DNA from: Sesamum alatum
Taxonomy: Eukaryota; Streptophyta; Magnoliopsida; Lamiales; Pedaliaceae
NCBI GenBank assembly: GCA_034509735.1
Contig: JACGWO010000002.1
Span: forward strand, 26,397,636-26,461,635
Direction of reading: 5' to 3'
DNA length: 64,000 bases
Part shown: in pieces, positions 35,701 through 48,995 of the stretch
Layout of the letters: each line of letters begins with the position of its first letter
Numbering within the stretch: the stretch's first letter is position 1
Position numbers and translations under genes: made by a program
Notes under the pieces: model-generated
What the model was told of the DNA's origin: nothing
What the model saw: the letters and a program-made list of their open reading frames with translations, nothing else
The model's database searches: none

Positions 35701-37440
35701 TCAGTCCTTATCATTGACTGATAGATGACTCATTTTTTGCTATAAATATATTCGTATTAACTCTAATAATCAATATTAAAGCCACTTTTCGATTATATGA
35801 CTAGGACTCCATCTTATTCAATAAAAAAACTACACTAGGACTAAATCTAGAACACTCTGTTGAGCCATAGACTGACCTTTGTACCTTTGCGCAACGACAA
35901 ACTCCGTTAAACAAGTTTAGACATTAATGCACTTTCATCTTTGCCATATCGAGGGCTCAGAGAACCTTCATAATAAATCGTACGTCCAGATACATGCCTA
36001 ATACTAAACACAATCGCAGGAAACACCTTGTGCTTTCAGTCCTTATCATTGACTGATAGATGACTCATTTTTTGATATAAATATATTCGTATTCGCTCTA
36101 ATAATGAATATGAAAGCCACTCGTCGATTATATGACTAGGACTCCATCTTATTGAACATAAAAATGCACTAAAACTACATCTAGAATACTCCTTTGAGCC
36201 ATGAACTCACCTTTGTACCTTTGCGCAACGACAAAACTCATTTAAACAAGTATAGACACTAATGCACTTTTATCTTTTCCATATCGAGGGTTTGGAGAAC
36301 CATCATAATCAATCGTACGTCCAGATACATGCCTAATACTCAACACAATTGTAGGAAACACCTTGTATTTTCAGTCCTTATCATTGACTGATAGATGACT
36401 CAATTTTGGATATAAATATATTCGTATTGAGTCTAATAATAAGTATTAAAGCCACTCTTCGATTATATAACCAGGAGTCCATCTTATTCAACATAAAAAT
36501 GCACTAGGACTACATCTTGAACACTCGTTTGAGCCATAGATTCAGCTTTGTACCTTTGCGCAACGACAAACTCCTTTAAATAAGTTTAGACACTAATGCA
36601 ACTTTTATCTTTGCCATATCGAGGGCTTGGAGAACTTTCATAATCAATCGTACGTCCGGATACATGCCTACTACTCAACACAATCATAGAAAACACCTTG
36701 TGCTTTCATTCCTTATCATAGACTAACAGATGACTCATTTTTTGCTATAAATATATTCATATTGTCTCTAATAATCAATATTCAAACCACTCTTCGATTA
36801 TATGACTTGGACTCCATGTTATTCAACATTAAAATGCACTAGGACTACATCTAAAACACTCTTTTGAGCCATGGATTCAGCTTTGTACCTTTGCGCAATG
36901 ACAAACTCCTTCAAATAAGTATAGACACTAATTCACTTTTATCTTTGCCATATCGAGGGCTTGAAGAACCTTCATAATCAATCGTACGTCTGATACATGC
37001 CTACTACTCAACACAATCATAGAAAACACCTCGTTCTGTCATTCCTTATCATAGACTAATAGATAACTCATTTTTTGCTATAAATATATTCGTATTGTCT
37101 CTAATAATGAATATTCAAGCCACTTTTCGATTATATGACTAGGACTCCATGTTATTCAACATTAAAATGCACTAGGACTACATCTAAAAACATTCTTTTG
37201 AGCCATGGATTCAGCTTTGTACCTTTGCTCAACGACGAACTCCTTTAAACAAGTTTAGACACAAATGCACTTTTATCTTTGCCATATGAGGGCTTGGAGA
37301 ACCTTCATAGTCAATAGTACGTCCGGATACATACCTAATACTCAACACAATCGTAGGAAACACATTGTGCTTTCAGTCCTTATCATTGACTGATAGATGA
37401 CTCATTTTTTACTATAAATATATTCGTATTGACACTAATA
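32751..37440 (+). repeat. Higher-order repeat of 2,340 bp (seven monomers)
   Basis: The distinctive monomer starts at 32751, 35091 and 37431 (reference string GACTCTAATA or a one-base variant), giving two intervals of exactly 2,340 bp, or seven monomers of about 334 bp. The preceding interval (31102 to 32751) is 1,649 bp, about five monomers. This indicates amplification of multi-monomer units. Confidence 0.75.
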
Positions 37441-40400
37441 ATAAATATTAAATCCCCTTTTCGATTATATGACTAAGACTCCATGTTATTCAACATTAAA
37501 ATGCACTATCACTACATCTAAAACACTCTTTTGAGCCATGGACTCAGCTTTGTACCTTTGCACAACGAAAAACTTCTTTAAAACAAATTTAGACACTTAT
37601 TCCTCTTTTTCCTTTGCCATATCGAGGGTTTGGTCAACCTTCGTAATCAATTGTACGTCCAGATACATGCCTAATACTCAACACGATAGGAAACACCTTG
37701 TGTTTTCAGTCCTTATGATTGACAATCAGGATGACTCATTTTTTGCTATAAATATATTTGTATTGACTCTAATAATCAGTATTAAAGCCACTCTTTCAAT
37801 TATACGACTAGGACGCCATCTTATTCAACATAAAATGCACTAGGACTACATTTAGAACACTCTTTCGAGCCATGGACTCAGCTTTGTACCTTTGCTCAAC
37901 GAAAAACTCCTTTAAACAACTTTAGACACTAATGGACTTTTATCTTTGCCATATCGAGGGCTTGGAGAACCTTCATAATCAATCGTACGTCTGGATACAT
38001 GGCTAATACTCAACACAATCGTAGGAGACACCTTTTGCTTTCAGTCCTTATCATTGACTGATAGATGACTCAATTTTGGCTATAAATATATTTGTATTGA
38101 CTCTAATAATCAATATTAAAGCCACTCTTCGATTATACGACTAGGACGCCATCTTATTCAACATAAAATGCACTAGGACTACATTTAGAATACTCTTTCG
38201 AGCCATGGACTCAGCTTTGTATCTTTGCTCAACGACAAACTCTTGTAAACAAGTTTAGACACTGTTGCACTTTTATATTTGCTATATCGAGGGCTTGGAG
38301 AAGCTTCATAATCAATCGTACGTTGGGATGCATGCCCAATACTCAACACAATCGTAGAAAACACCTTGTGCTTTAAGTCCTTATCATAGACTCATTTTTT
38401 GCTATAAATATATTCGTATTGACTCTAATAAAGAATATAAAGCCACTCTTCAATTATATGACTAGGACTCCCTTTTATTCAACATTAAAATGCACTAGGA
38501 CTACATCTAAAACACTCTTTTGAGCCATGGACCCAGCTTTGTACGTCCAGATACATGCCTAATACTCAACATAATCGTAGGAAACACCTTGTGTTTTCAG
38601 TCCTTGTGATTGACTGGTAGATTAATCATTTTTTGCTATAAATATATTGGTATTGACTCTAATAATCAGTATTAAGGCCACTCTTCGATTATACAACTAG
38701 GACGCCATCTTATTGAACATAAAATGCACTAGGACTTCATTTTGAACACTCTTTCGAGCCATGGACTCAGCTTTGTACCTTTGCTCAACGATAAACTCCT
38801 TTAAACAAGTTTAGACACTAATGCACTTTTATCTTTGCCATATCGAGGGCTTGGAGAACCTTGGTAATCAATCGTACGTCCGGATACATGCCTAATAATC
38901 AAGACAATGTAGGAATCACCTTGTGCTTTCAGTCCTTATCATTGACTGATAGATGACTCAATTTTGGCTATAAATATATTCGTATTGACTCTAATAATCA
39001 ATATTAAAGCCACTCTTCGATTATATAACTAGGACACCATCTTATTCAACATAAAAATGCACTGGCACTACATCTAAAACACTCTTTTGAGCCATGGACT
39101 CATCTTTGTACCTTTGCGCAACGACAAACTCCTTTAAACAAGTTTGGACACTAATGCACTTTTATCTTTGCCATATCGAAGGCTTGGAGATCATTCATAA
39201 TCAATTGTACATCCGGATACATGCCTAATACTCAATACACTCGTAGGAAACACCTTGTGTTTTGAATCCTTATCATTTACTTATAGATGACTCATTTTTT
39301 GTTACAAATATATTGGTATCAGTATTAAGGCCACTCTTCGATTATACAACTAGGACGCCATCTTATTGAACATAAAATGCACTAGGACTTCATTTAGAAC
39401 ACTCTTTCGAGCCATGGAATCAGTTTTGAACCTTTGCTCAACGACAAACTCCTTTAAACAAGGTTAGATACTAATGCACTTTTATCTTTGCAATATCGAG
39501 GGCTTAGAGAACCTTCATAATCTATCGTACGTCCGGATACATGCCTAATACTCAACATAATCGTACAAAAAACATTGTGTTTTCAGTCCTTATCATTGAC
39601 TGATGGATGACTCATTTTTTGCTATAAATATATTCGTATTGACTCGAATAATCAATATTAAAGCCACCCTTCGATTATACGACTAGGACGCCATCTTATT
39701 CAACATAAAGTGCAATAGGACTACATTTAGAACACTCTTTCGAGCCATGGACTCAGCTTTGTACCTTTACTCAACGACAAACTCCTTTAAACAAGTTTAG
39801 ACACTAATGCACTTTTATCTTTGCCATATCGAGGGCTAGGAGAACCTTGGTAATCAATCGTACGTCCGGATACATGCCTAATAATCAAGACAATCGTAGG
39901 AATCACCTTGTGCTTTCAGTTCTTATCATTGACTGATAGATGACTCAATTTTGGCTTATAAATATTTGTATTGACTCTAATAATCAATATTAAAGCCACT
40001 ATTCGAATATATGACTAGGACTCCACCTTATTCAACATAAAAATGCACTAGGACTACATCAAGAACACCCTTTTGAGCCATGAGTCAGCTTTGTACCTTT
40101 GTGACACGAATAAACTCCTTTAAACAAGTTTAGACACTAATGCGCTTTTATCTTTGCCATATCGAGGGCTTGGAGAACCTTAATAATCAACCGTACGTTG
40201 GGATACATACCCAATACTCAACACAATCGTAGGACACACCTTATGCTTTCAGTCCTTATCATTGACTGATAGATGACTCATTTTTTACTATAAACATATT
40301 CGTATTGACTATAATAATCAATATTAAAGCCACTCTTCGATTATATGACTAGGACACCATCTTATTCAACATAAAAATGCACTAGCACTACATCTAAAAT

Positions 40401-41461
40401 ACTCTTTTGAGCCATGGACTCATCTTTGTACCTTTCCACAACGACAAACTCCTTTAAACAAGTTTGGAGACTAATGCACTTTTATCTTTGCCATATCGAG
40501 GGCTTGGAGATCATTCATAATCAATTGTACATCCGGATACATGCCTAATACTCAACACACTCGTAGGAAACACCTTGTGTTTTGAATCCTTATCATTTAC
40601 TTATAGATGACTCATTTTTTGTTACAAATATATTCGTATTGACTCTAATAATCAATATTAAAGCCACCCTTCGGTTATACGACTAGGACGCCGTCTTATT
40701 CAACATAAAATGCACTAGAACTACATTTAGAACACTCTTTCGAGCCATGGACTCAGCTTTGTACCTTTGCTCAATGACAAACTCCTTTAAACAAGTTTAG
40801 ACACTAATCCACTTTCATCTTTGCCATATCGAGGGCTTGGAGAACCTTCATAATTAATCATACGTCCGGATACAAGCCTTAAGCTCAACACCATCGTAGG
40901 AAACACCTTTTGCTTTTAGTCCTTATAATTGACTGATAGATGACTCATTTTTTGCTATAAAATATATTCGTATTGACTCTAATAATCAATATCAAAGCCA
41001 CTTTTCAATTATACGTCTAAGACTCCATCTTATTCAACATAAAAATGCACTAGGACTACATCTAGAACACTCTTTTGCGCTATGGACTCACCTTTGTACC
41101 TTTGCGCAATGACAAACTCCTTTAAACAAGTTTAGACACTAATCCACTTTTATCTTTGCCATGAAAGGGCTCGGAGAACCTTCATAATAAATCGTACGTC
41201 AGGGTACATGCCTAATACTCGACAAAATCGTAGGAAACACCTTGTGTTTTCAGTCCTTATCATTGACTGATAGATGACTCATTTTTTGCTATAAATATAT
41301 TCGTATTGACTCTAATAATCAGTATTAAAGTCACTCTTCAATTATATGACTAGCACGCCATCTTATTCAACATAAAATGCACTAGTACTATATTTAGAAC
41401 ACTCTTTCAAGCCATGGACTCAGCTTTGTACCTTTGCTCAACGAGAAACTCCTCTAAACAA

Positions 41462-41769
41462 GTTTGTCTCAAGAATGGTGGAAAGTGGGTTCTTAGACAT
41501 TTTAAAATCTACATTTTTAGAAAACAGCGCGTGATCAGCTAAAAATAAAAGACGGTGGTTTGATAAAATAATTAAATGCATGGACTTTAGTCATTTAATC
41601 CTCCCACTATTTATACGAAAACACGATACTCTCAAACGTGGTTTTCGGGAAATCCTTTCCAAGTGGGCTTGGGATCCACAAAGATTTTTCCTTTACCCCG
41701 CTTTTTACGGTTTGCATGGAAAAGATCCTGTGGGAGGTATTCCATACCATTCTCGTTCCACGAGATTCC
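41462..41769 (-). mobile_element. Copia leader/gag fragment at the satellite fold-back
   Basis: 308 bp matching, on the minus strand, the end of the copia leader and first codons of gag (compare 5051-5355 of A). It includes the gag start (TTCTTAGACAT on the plus strand) and the TATA-like box at 41607-41615. Type 2 variants (GCATGGACTTTAGTC) place its source nearer C than A. It shares about 4 bp (GTTT) with the satellite at its left end and 4 bp (TTCC) at its right. It has no LTR, no target duplication and no complete ORF. Confidence 0.88.
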
Positions 41770-44052
41770 TACTATTGTGATGAGTATTAGACATGTATCA
41801 AGACGTACGATTGATTAATAAGGTTCTCCAAGCCCTCGATATGGCAAAGATACAAGTGCATTAGTGTGTAAACTATTTTAAAGGAGTATGTTCGTTGAGC
41901 AAAGGTACAAATCTGAGTCCATGGGTCGAAAGAGTGTTCTAAATGTAGTCCTAGTGTATTTTATGTTTAATACGATGGCGTCCTAGTCGTACAATAGAAG
42001 AGTGGCTGTAATATTAATTATTAGGGTCAATACGAATATATTTATAGCCAAAATATAGTCATCTATCAGTCAATCATAAGGACTGAAAACACAAGGTGTT
42101 TCCTACGATTGTGTTGAGTATTAGGCATGTATCTGGACGTACAAATGATTACGAAGGCTGGCCAAACCCTCGATATGGCAAAGGAAAAAGAGGAATAAGT
42201 GTCTAAATTTATTTTGAATGAGGTTTTCGTTGTGCAAAGGTACAAAGCTGAGTCCATAGCTCAAAAGAGTGTTTTAGATGTAGTCATAGTGCATTTTTAA
42301 TGTTGAATAACATGGAGTCGTAGTCATATAATCGAAAAGTGGATTTAATATTTATTATTAGAGTCAATACGAATATATTTATAGCAAAAAAATGAGTCAT
42401 CTATCAGTCAATGATAAGGACTGAAAGCACAAGGTGTTTCCTGCGATTGTGTTGAGTATTAGGCATGTATCCGGACGTACGATTTATTATGAAGATTCTT
42501 CGAGCCCTCGATATGGCAAAGATGAAGTGCATTAGTGTCTAAACTTATTTAAAGGAGTTTGTCATTGCGCAAAGGTACAAAGGTCAGTCAATGGATCAAA
42601 AGAGTGTTCTAGATTTAGACCTAGTGCATTTTTATGTTGAATAAGATGGATTCATAGTCATATAATCGAAGAGTGGCTTTAAAATTGATTATTGGAGTTA
42701 ATAAGAATATATTTATAGCAAAAAATGAGTCATCTATCAGTCAACGATAAGGACTGAAAGCAAAAGGTGTTTCCTACAATTGTGTTGAGTATTAGGCATG
42801 TATCTGGACGTATGATTGATTATGATGGTTCTCGAAGCACTCGATATTGCAAAGATAAAAGTGCATTAGTGTCTAAACTTGTCTAAAGGAGTTTGTCGTT
42901 GCGCAAAGGTACAAAGGCGAGTTCATGGCTCAAAGGAGTGTTCTAGATGTAGTTCTACTGCATTTTTATGTTGAATAAGATGTAGTCCTCGTCATATAAT
43001 CGAAAAGTGGCATTAATATTCATTATTAACTGAGTAATCTATTAGTCAATGATAAGGACTGAAAGCACAAGGTATTTCCTGCGATTGTGTTGAGTATTAG
43101 GCATGTATCCGGACGTACGATTTATTATGAAGGTTCTCCGAGCCCTCGATATGGCAAAGATGAAAGTGCATTAGTGTCTAAACTTGTTTAAAGGAGTTTG
43201 TCGTTGCGTAAAGGTACAAAGGTCAGTCCATGGCTCAAAAGAGTGATCAAGATTTAGTCCTAGTGCAGTTTTATGTTGAATAAGATGGAGTCCTAGTCAT
43301 AGTCATATAATCGAAGAGTGGCTTTAATATTGATTATTAGAGTTAATACGAATATATTTATAGCAAAAAATGAGTCATCTATTAGTCAATGATAAGGACT
43401 GAAAGCAAAAGGTGTTTCCTACTATTGTGATGAGTATTAGGCATGTATCAAGACGTACGATTGATTATCAAGGTTCTCCAAGCCCTCGATATGGCAAAGA
43501 TAAAAGTGCATTAGTGTGTAAACTATTTTAAAGGAGTTTGTCGTTGAGCAAAGGTACAAATCTGAGTCCATGGCTCGAAAGAGTGTTCTAAATGTAGTCC
43601 TAGTGTATTTTATGTTCAATATGATTGCGTCCTAGTCGTATAATCGAAGAGTGGCTGTAATATTAATTATTAGGGTCAATACGAATATATTTATAGCCAA
43701 AATATAGTCATCTATCAGTCAATCATAAGGACTGAAAACACAAAGTGTTTCCTACGATTGTGTTGAGTATTAGGCATGTATCTGGACGTACAATTGATTA
43801 TGAAGGCTGACCAAACCCTCGATATGGGAAAGGAAAAAGAGGAATAAGTGTCTAAATTTATTTTAAAGGAGTTTTTCGTTGTGCAAAGGTACAAAGCTGA
43901 GTCGATAGCTCAAAAGAGTGTTTTAGATGTAGTCATAGTGCATTTTAATATTGAATAACATGGAGTCGTAGTCATATAATCGAAAAGTGGATTTAATATT
44001 TATTATTAGAGTTAATACGAATATATTTATAGCAAAAAATGAGTCATCTATC
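41770..44052 (-). repeat. Satellite array, minus orientation (block S3)
   Basis: Inverted copy of the satellite beside element C. Reading leftward from 44052 it follows 31063 onward to about 33115, then continues like 35455-35690. Shared private variants include a doubled ACTATGACT (31810 and 43300), a deletion in ATTACTCATTTAATAATG (32090 and 43020) and GACTATGAATCC (32453 and 42650). No gene seen. Confidence 0.92.
44048..44052. repeat. Target-site duplication beside element D (CTATC)
   Basis: CTATC precedes the LTR at 44053; its reverse complement GATAG is the target duplication of element C at the same satellite position. Confidence 0.88.
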
Positions 44053-46044
44053 TGAAAGAAATCGGTGGATCGTCCCGGGAATTGCGCGAATGCGGAAGTG
44101 CGATAAAATTAAACATACAAAAAATAAAGCATGCTTTTAATTTAAAAGAACACGCTCAAGGGGTGTGCCCTTGAGGTTCCCGGGCGTTCGGTGTATCTCA
44201 TGATCATAAAGCATGTAAAGAAGTCATGGAGGCCATAGAGTTGAAAAATTAAAGAGGGACGAAAAAGTAAAACGAGACCTACCCGTTGTCGTTTTCGTCT
44301 TCAATGGCTACTCACGTTGTTCCCCGTTTTGCACCGAGATCTCGTTCTGGAGACCCTCCAAATCGTGACACACGATCCACCCATGTATCTTGCACGTCGT
44401 GCTAGCAACGAACAAGTGTATAATTTTTGGAGTGGACGAATCAATAACACGTTATCAATTAACGGTATTGGTTTGTCTAAGTTCTAATGTTCCAAGAACA
44501 AAAAGAACTAAAAAATATTTTCTTCTTGGAGAGAGAGGGAGGGGCGGACGAGAGGCATGGAGAGGGGAGAGTGTGTGTTGTGTGTGTTTTTCAAGAATCA
44601 TCATCCTCCAATTGTTGGAAGCTAGAGGTTTTATATAGAGGAGGAGTTTAATCCTCTTTAAACTCCAACTCTAAGAACTCTAATTTGACTAGGATTTTGA
44701 CCTAGTCAAAGTCCTAGTCAAACTAGTGTTTGACCTAGTCAAACGAATCCTAGCCTTCCATCTCCCCTTTCCATCTCAACTGTTGATTTTAATTTAATGG
44801 AATATTTAAATCCTATTAAATATTCCAACAGGCTAAAAGAATAAATATAATATAATATTATTATTTATTCTAAGCCCATTAAATCAACCCTTTTAATAAA
44901 TCCTATTTATTAATTTAATTTCCTTTATCAAATAGAAGGAATTAATTTCTCCAAGAAAATATAGGACCCGATTAAATCTAATTTAATCATTCCTTTACTC
45001 CAATATTTAATTCCGAATTAAATACAAAGTGTGTGTGGATAGTGTGTGACTCTTTAGGTTCACCATTCAGCTAGACTTGGTCGGATTCCTAGAATCCGCC
45101 CGTTACCATGGGTGGCCATCTAGCAACGGTCCATGGCACTAGAGACTAGGTGAAATATTTGGGGATGAACATTTAGGCTCTAACAGTATACTTGTCCTTC
45201 TATCTTCGGTCTCATCACTTAGGGTCTAGGGCACGGAAAATGCAGGTACCCATTTTGGACCTAAGTGTCGGTCTGTCCTTACTAAACGCCGCAAGGGAAA
45301 CCTTTCCCTTCTGTTCAGTTACTGTGGCCACAGATTTCAGGACAAGACACAGAGCATACATGAGACTCAACTGTCAATACCTTTTGACAGGAGACAGATC
45401 CTTTCTTGGAAACTACTGTCACTTTGTACACCCGAGCTGCACTAGACATGGCTTATGACTACTCAAGAGTATTTTGGCAATCTCTCAACATATCTAAGAT
45501 ACAGACCTGATGCACAGGTAAACTCAGCAGTTCCTCAAGTCCGAGGACTTCGCCTGTACTGTTGGAACCGGGAATACACGTCATACCTTACTGACCATAC
45601 TCAAGGTCCTCCGTAAGACGGTTCCCGCGAGTCACCTCAGTCAGCTGCTTCCTAGCATGCTGACCCAATAACACTGCTTAGACGACCTTCGTTACCCGTC
45701 GATGAAATACGACAGCAGATGCTTAGTGCAAGTCTCAAAGGGAATCCCGGTACCCATTTTTGGGATTCCTTGACTTGGAGATTTCCGGACTGATTCGGCG
45801 AGACTGATTTCATGGACCTATCTCCAAGCGTAGTCCCAGTCCCCGAAATCGTTACTCAGTCCGTGGGCTTTGTTTGCGTAGTGAACAGTAATGTAAATGC
45901 AGATATAAGTGAACGTAAACAAAGTATTGCCATATGAATTTTCACTTCTTCATTCATAAATGTTTTATCAAATACCAAAGAATTGTCTAGACATAGGTTA
46001 CATATTCCTGCCAAAATTTGCTTACATGGTCACCTATTCTAACA
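44053..46044 (-). repeat. 3' LTR of element D (type 2)
   Basis: 1,992 bp from TGAAAGAAATCGG to ...CTATTCTAACA. Contains the W-box cluster at 44683-44744 and a single TATA box, as in the C 3' LTR. Confidence 0.95.
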
Positions 46045-46053
46045 ATCTCCCAC
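46045..46053 (-). other. Polypurine tract of element D
   Basis: Minus strand GTGGGAGAT abutting the LTR. Confidence 0.85.
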
Positions 46054-46060
46054 TTGACCT

Positions 46061-48995
46061 TTAAAGCCAATTGCCCATATGCTTAATCCCCATCTTCTCA
46101 AGATGTTGCGTATGAGCGCTCTGCAACATAGGCTTTGTCAACGGGTCTGCTGTGTTGTCTGCCGAGTTGACTCGGTCCATCCGGACGTCACCTCTTCCTA
46201 CCATTTCTCTAAGAAGCTGGTAGCGTCTAAGAATGTGTTTGTAACGGTGATGAGATCTCGGTTCCTTTGCTTGCGCTATTGCGCCGTTGTTATCATAGAA
46301 GATGACAACGGGCTCGGCGATGCTAGGCACCACACCCAACTCTTGGATGTAGTTTCTCATCCAAACCGCTTCCTTAGCAGCTTCTAAAGCTGCTATGTTT
46401 TCAGCCTCTGTGGTGGAGTCAGCAATGATTGCTTGCTTGGAACTTTTCCAGGCTACTACTCCTCCATTGAGTTTGAATACGTACCCCGATTGAGACTTGG
46501 CATCATCGTCATCAGACTGGAAGCTAGCATCGCTAAAGCCTTCCAGAATTAGTTCTCCATTGCCATAGACTAGGAACATTTCCTTAGTCCTCCTTAGGTA
46601 CTTAAGGTTTCCCTTAACAGCATTCTAATGTGCCTCTCCTGCGCAGGACTGGTATCTGCTTGTCACGCTCAAAGCGTACGCAATGTCAGGCCTAGTGCAG
46701 TGGACCGCATATTGTATGCTACCTACGACAGAAGCATAGGGGATGACCTTCATCCTTTCAAGTTCCTCATCAGTCTGTGGGGACTGTTTCTTGGATAACT
46801 TGATCCCATGCCTCATTGGAAGGAATCCTCGTTTGGAATTGTCCATTCGATATCTCTTTAGGACTTTCTCCATATACGAGTTTTGGGTGAGTCCTAACAT
46901 CCTTTTAAATCTGTCCCTGACGATCTGGATGCCTAGGATGTAGGAGGCTTCACCCAAGTCCTTCATGGAAAACTGGGTTGACAACCATGCTTTTGTGTTT
47001 CCTAACATTCTAAACGTCATTACCAATGAGCAGAATGTCATCCCACATAAAGCACTAGGAACACTATTGAGCTCCCACTGACCTTCTTGTATACACAAGG
47101 GTCGGATTCGTTTTTGATGAAGTCATAACCCCGTATTACTTCATCAAAGCGAATGTTCCAACTTCGGGAGGCTTGTTTGAGGCCATAGATGGACTTCTGG
47201 AGACGACAGACTTTCTGATCCATATAGATCTCTTCTTCAATGAAACCGTTGAGGAAGGCCGTTTTCACGTCCATCTGCCATATCTCATAGTTATACCATG
47301 CTGCTATGGCGAGCAGAATCTGAATGGATTTAGCTATGGCTACTGGCGAGTAGGTATCCTCAAAATCGACCCCGGGTCGTTGAGTGTATCCCTTAGCTAC
47401 AAGCCTAGCCTTAAAGGTTGTGACTTCTCCATCAACGCCAAGTTTGCGCTTCTAGACCCACTTACAGCCGAGTGGCTTAACATCTTTCGGTGGATCTACG
47501 AGGCTCTAAACTTGGTTCTCGCTCATGGAGTCCATTTCAGCTTTCATGGCCTCAAGCCATTTCCCGGAGTCGATGTCAGACATCGCTTCTCCATATGTCT
47601 TAGGATCGTTATCCAAAAGATCGGTCGCTCCTAGAAAGCCATATCTCACTGGAGGTCTGGACTCTCTAGTGGACCTACGGAGAACGGGAACGTCAGTGGT
47701 GACTGTGGGCGCTGACTGTATCGGAGCCGGTGGTTCAGGAACCGGGGCTGGCTATTCCTGAGGCTGTCCTTCATGCCTAGCATGTTGGACCTCTCGAGGT
47801 TGGTCAGCTCTTCGGCTGTCTATCCTGAATCCTCTAAGTGAGGGTTCCGCGGCCTCCTTTGATGGCTGGATTCCATCACTTGATTCCTCAAGGATCAGCT
47901 CATCAGGTTGGATATCCTCCGGGAAGTCTTGCTCCAAGAATACTGCATTTCTTGAAACAAACACCTTTTGTTCCAAGGGGTCATAAAAGTAATAACCCGC
48001 AGTTTCTTTAGGGTATCCAACGAACCTGCATAAGCTAGACCTAGATTCTAACTTATATCCCACTAACCTCTTGAAGTATGCGGGGCTACCCCACACTTTC
48101 AAGTAGTTGTAGGATGCAAGCTTGCCGTGCCATATCTCATATGGCGTTTGGGTCAATGTACTAGTAGGCGCTAAATTCAACAATTTGGCCGCCGTTTCTA
48201 GTGCATAGCCCCAAAATGATAAGGGCAATTTGGTAAAACTCATCATGGACCGAACCATGTCCAACAGGGTTCGATTCCTCCTTTCAGAGACACCATTTAA
48301 CTGTGGTGTTCCTGGAGGTGTCCATTCTGATATTATACCATGTTCTTTTAGATAATCTAGGAACTCCGTACTAAGGTATTCACCGCCTCGGTCCGACCGT
48401 AGGATTTTAATTTTGCAGTTGGTCTGGTTCTCCACTTCAAGTCTGAATTCTTTAAACCTCTCAAGAGCTTCAGACTTGTACCTCATCAGGTAAACATAAC
48501 CATATCGTGAATGATCATCGGTGAAGGTTATGAAGTAGGAGAACCCACCTCGGGCCTGCGTCCTTAGTGGTCCACATACGTCTGTATGGACCAAGTCCAA
48601 CAGACCTATGGCAAGCCTGCTTTGTCCTAAAAGGGGCTTCTTGGTCATTTTCCCTCTTAGACAGGACTCACAAGTTGGTAGATCGCTCAAGTCCCCAACC
48701 TCTAGGTTCTTTGAGTCTACCAACCTTTTCATCCTATCTTGGGATATGTGACCTAGCCTAGCGTGCCACAGACGTGCGTTCCCGTTATTATCTAATTTTC
48801 GTTTGTGTTGTGCATTGAGGACGAAATTCGTTTGTTGCAAGATATAGAGTCCGTTATGCAATGTACCAAGTAGATGAGCAATTCCACACCTCATCAAATA
48901 AAAGCAATTTTTATTGATTCTAAACTCATAACCACTATTGTCCAACAATGGAATGGAAATGATGTTTTTAATCATACTGGGTACAAAATAAACTT
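46061..48995 (-). pseudogene. Element D pol remnant: integrase, reverse transcriptase, RNase H
   Basis: Starts just after the protease (KVYFVPSMIKNIIS) and ends at the normal stop (46061). The integrase zinc motif and D,D(35)E core are intact in the open stretch down to 47752. Defects: stop at 47752-47754 (Gln codon changed by C-to-T), stops near 47453 and 47507, a 33-bp in-frame deletion near 47217 that removes part of the MDQPEGF region between CTG repeats, frame changes near 47010-47042 and a Trp-to-stop at 46625-46627. Not functional. Confidence 0.92.

Larger units (their letters stand above)
31063..41461 (+). repeat. Satellite array, plus orientation (block S2)
   Basis: About 10.4 kb of about 334-bp monomers without genes. 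Several monomer types alternate, including a distinctive one (AATATTAAATCCACTTTTCG, then GCACAACGAAAAACTCC and GGGTTTGGTCAGCCTTC) at about 31102, 32751, 35091 and 37431. The block is interrupted only by small deletions. It ends at a fold-back where satellite orientation reverses. Confidence 0.93.
44053..48995 (-). mobile_element. Copia element D, 5'-truncated, inverted relative of C
   Basis: Minus-strand element: 3' LTR at 44053-46044, polypurine tract 46045-46053, pol region 46061-48995. The leader, gag and protease are absent, because the coding sequence stops abruptly at about 48995 and runs into an LTR fragment. Same type 2 LTR, same target site and same flanking satellite as C, so D and the 3' part of C descend from one insertion by inverted duplication. 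D lacks the C nonsense codons where tested (27622, 28126, 28750 equivalents) and has its own defects. Confidence 0.92.
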
